Positions 63,783 through 64,000 of a stretch of 64,000 nucleotides of DNA are shown piece by piece. The notes below the pieces were generated by a model. That model was not told the origin of the DNA. It did not search any database and worked only from the letters and a program-made list of their open reading frames with translations. Position 1 is the stretch's first letter, and each line of letters begins with the position of its first letter. The stretch spans positions 1 to 64,000 of the forward strand of contig NZ_SJPK01000012.1 in the NCBI RefSeq assembly GCF_007859855.1. The letters are read 5' to 3'. The DNA is from Allorhodopirellula solitaria. Lineage in GTDB: Bacteria; Planctomycetota; Planctomycetia; Pirellulales; Pirellulaceae. Made by a program: the position numbers and the translations under genes.

Positions 63783-64000
63783 TTAACCGGGCTGGATCTG
63801 GCTCTTCAGTTTCTCGATCAACTCGCTCGCCTGCTGCAGAGTCAGGCTCTGCGGAGACCCGACACCGAACTCGGCGTCGAGTTCGCTGGCGAGCCTCACG
63901 TTCGCTTTGGAAGCGATCGCGTGGATAGCTCGGATCTGAGCATCCGTGGCCGGACGCACACGGTTGGTGCTTGGCCTCGCGTTCGAATGGATAACGGTCC
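63783..64000 (-). CDS. C-terminal part of an element protein, cut by the window edge
   Basis: On the minus strand a frame that enters from beyond the window reads RPATDAQIRAIHAIASKANV, RLASELDAEFGVGSPQSLTL and QQASELIEKLKSQIQPG before a TAA. This short helical domain (ATxAQxRAIxAIA, then LxxxEASELIxxLK) is common at the C-terminus of phage and plasmid DNA-metabolism proteins. The N-terminal part, and so the actual function, lies outside. Confidence 0.75.
   Translation of the reverse strand, partial: TVIHSNARPSTNRVRPATDAQIRAIHAIASKANVRLASELDAEFGVGSPQSLTLQQASELIEKLKSQIQPG

Larger units (their letters stand above)
46833..64000. mobile_element. Integrated element 2 (left part), at tRNA-Pro
   Basis: The right limit is not found in the window: the 3' sequence of tRNA-Pro does not recur. 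Content from left: integrase, DUF1580, a poorly coding kilobase, HUH-like replication protein, ParB-like protein, two unknowns, primase, HTH paralogues, secreted and membrane cargo, and a cut-off minus-strand gene. Gene density falls to the right. It reads as an integrative plasmid-like or mobilisable element rather than a phage. Confidence 0.7.

Noticed and set aside
48465-64000. Search for a CRISPR array or a toxin-antitoxin pair in the sparse parts of element 2.
   Set aside because: No regularly spaced repeats with unique spacers, no cas gene, and no recognised toxin fold were seen.

Overview
The window looks like a chromosomal segment of a planctomycete of the Rhodopirellula/Novipirellula type. 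The evidence is indirect but consistent: a formylmethanofuran-dehydrogenase-like C1 gene, DUF1580-type proteins, large numbers of short secreted or hypothetical proteins, palindromic intergenic repeats next to degenerate RAYT transposases, a HemD-HemE fusion, and a ribosomal protein cluster that is not followed by rpoBC. I ran no database search; all family names come from motifs read by eye.

Layout. 0-10 kb: two decayed copies of a REP-associated tyrosine transposase (RAYT) flank a lone 632-aa secreted protein. They are followed by a type I restriction-modification operon on the minus strand (hsdR-hsdM-hsdS) in which hsdM and hsdS are intact and hsdR carries three lesions. 10-19.3 kb: a secreted LamG-like protein, a decayed TPR membrane gene, then a housekeeping block on the plus strand: hemD-hemE fusion, fwdB-like gene, apgM, rplA, rplJ, rplL with a terminator, a quinone oxidoreductase and hisI. 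19.7-20.9 kb: scar tissue (IS110-type fragment, truncated Gfo/Idh/MocA gene, a 110-bp palindromic element). 20.9-28.9 kb: an oxidative or envelope stress block of isochorismatase-like hydrolase, KatE catalase, alcohol dehydrogenase remnant, DUF892 ferritin-like protein, FAD/Rieske oxidoreductase, the TIGR02587/TIGR02588 membrane pair and a DJ-1/PfpI protein. The DUF892 gene ends in a textbook A AAA AAG slippery site whose -1 frame runs straight into the FAD/Rieske gene.

29.18-43.90 kb: integrated element 1, exactly bounded by a 43-bp direct repeat of the 3' part of tRNA-Val(CAC). It holds a tyrosine recombinase, a DUF1580 excisionase-like protein, a lambda-O-like initiator gene with 12-bp iterons inside it, a DnaB-type helicase, tail-assembly-like genes and a TP901-type tape measure protein, but no recognisable capsid, portal or terminase. 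All genes face the same way. 43.9-46.7 kb: a short chromosomal island (rRNA methyltransferase-like, membrane protein, M28 peptidase).

46.83 kb to the right edge: integrated element 2, which starts at tRNA-Pro(GGG) with a paralogous recombinase and a second DUF1580 protein. It continues with a probable HUH replication initiator, a ParB-like protein, a zinc-finger/Toprim primase, a tandem pair of helix-turn-helix paralogues, and small secreted or membrane cargo. A 38-nt motif recurs at the 5' side of several units. Its right attachment site was not found, so the element probably extends past the window.
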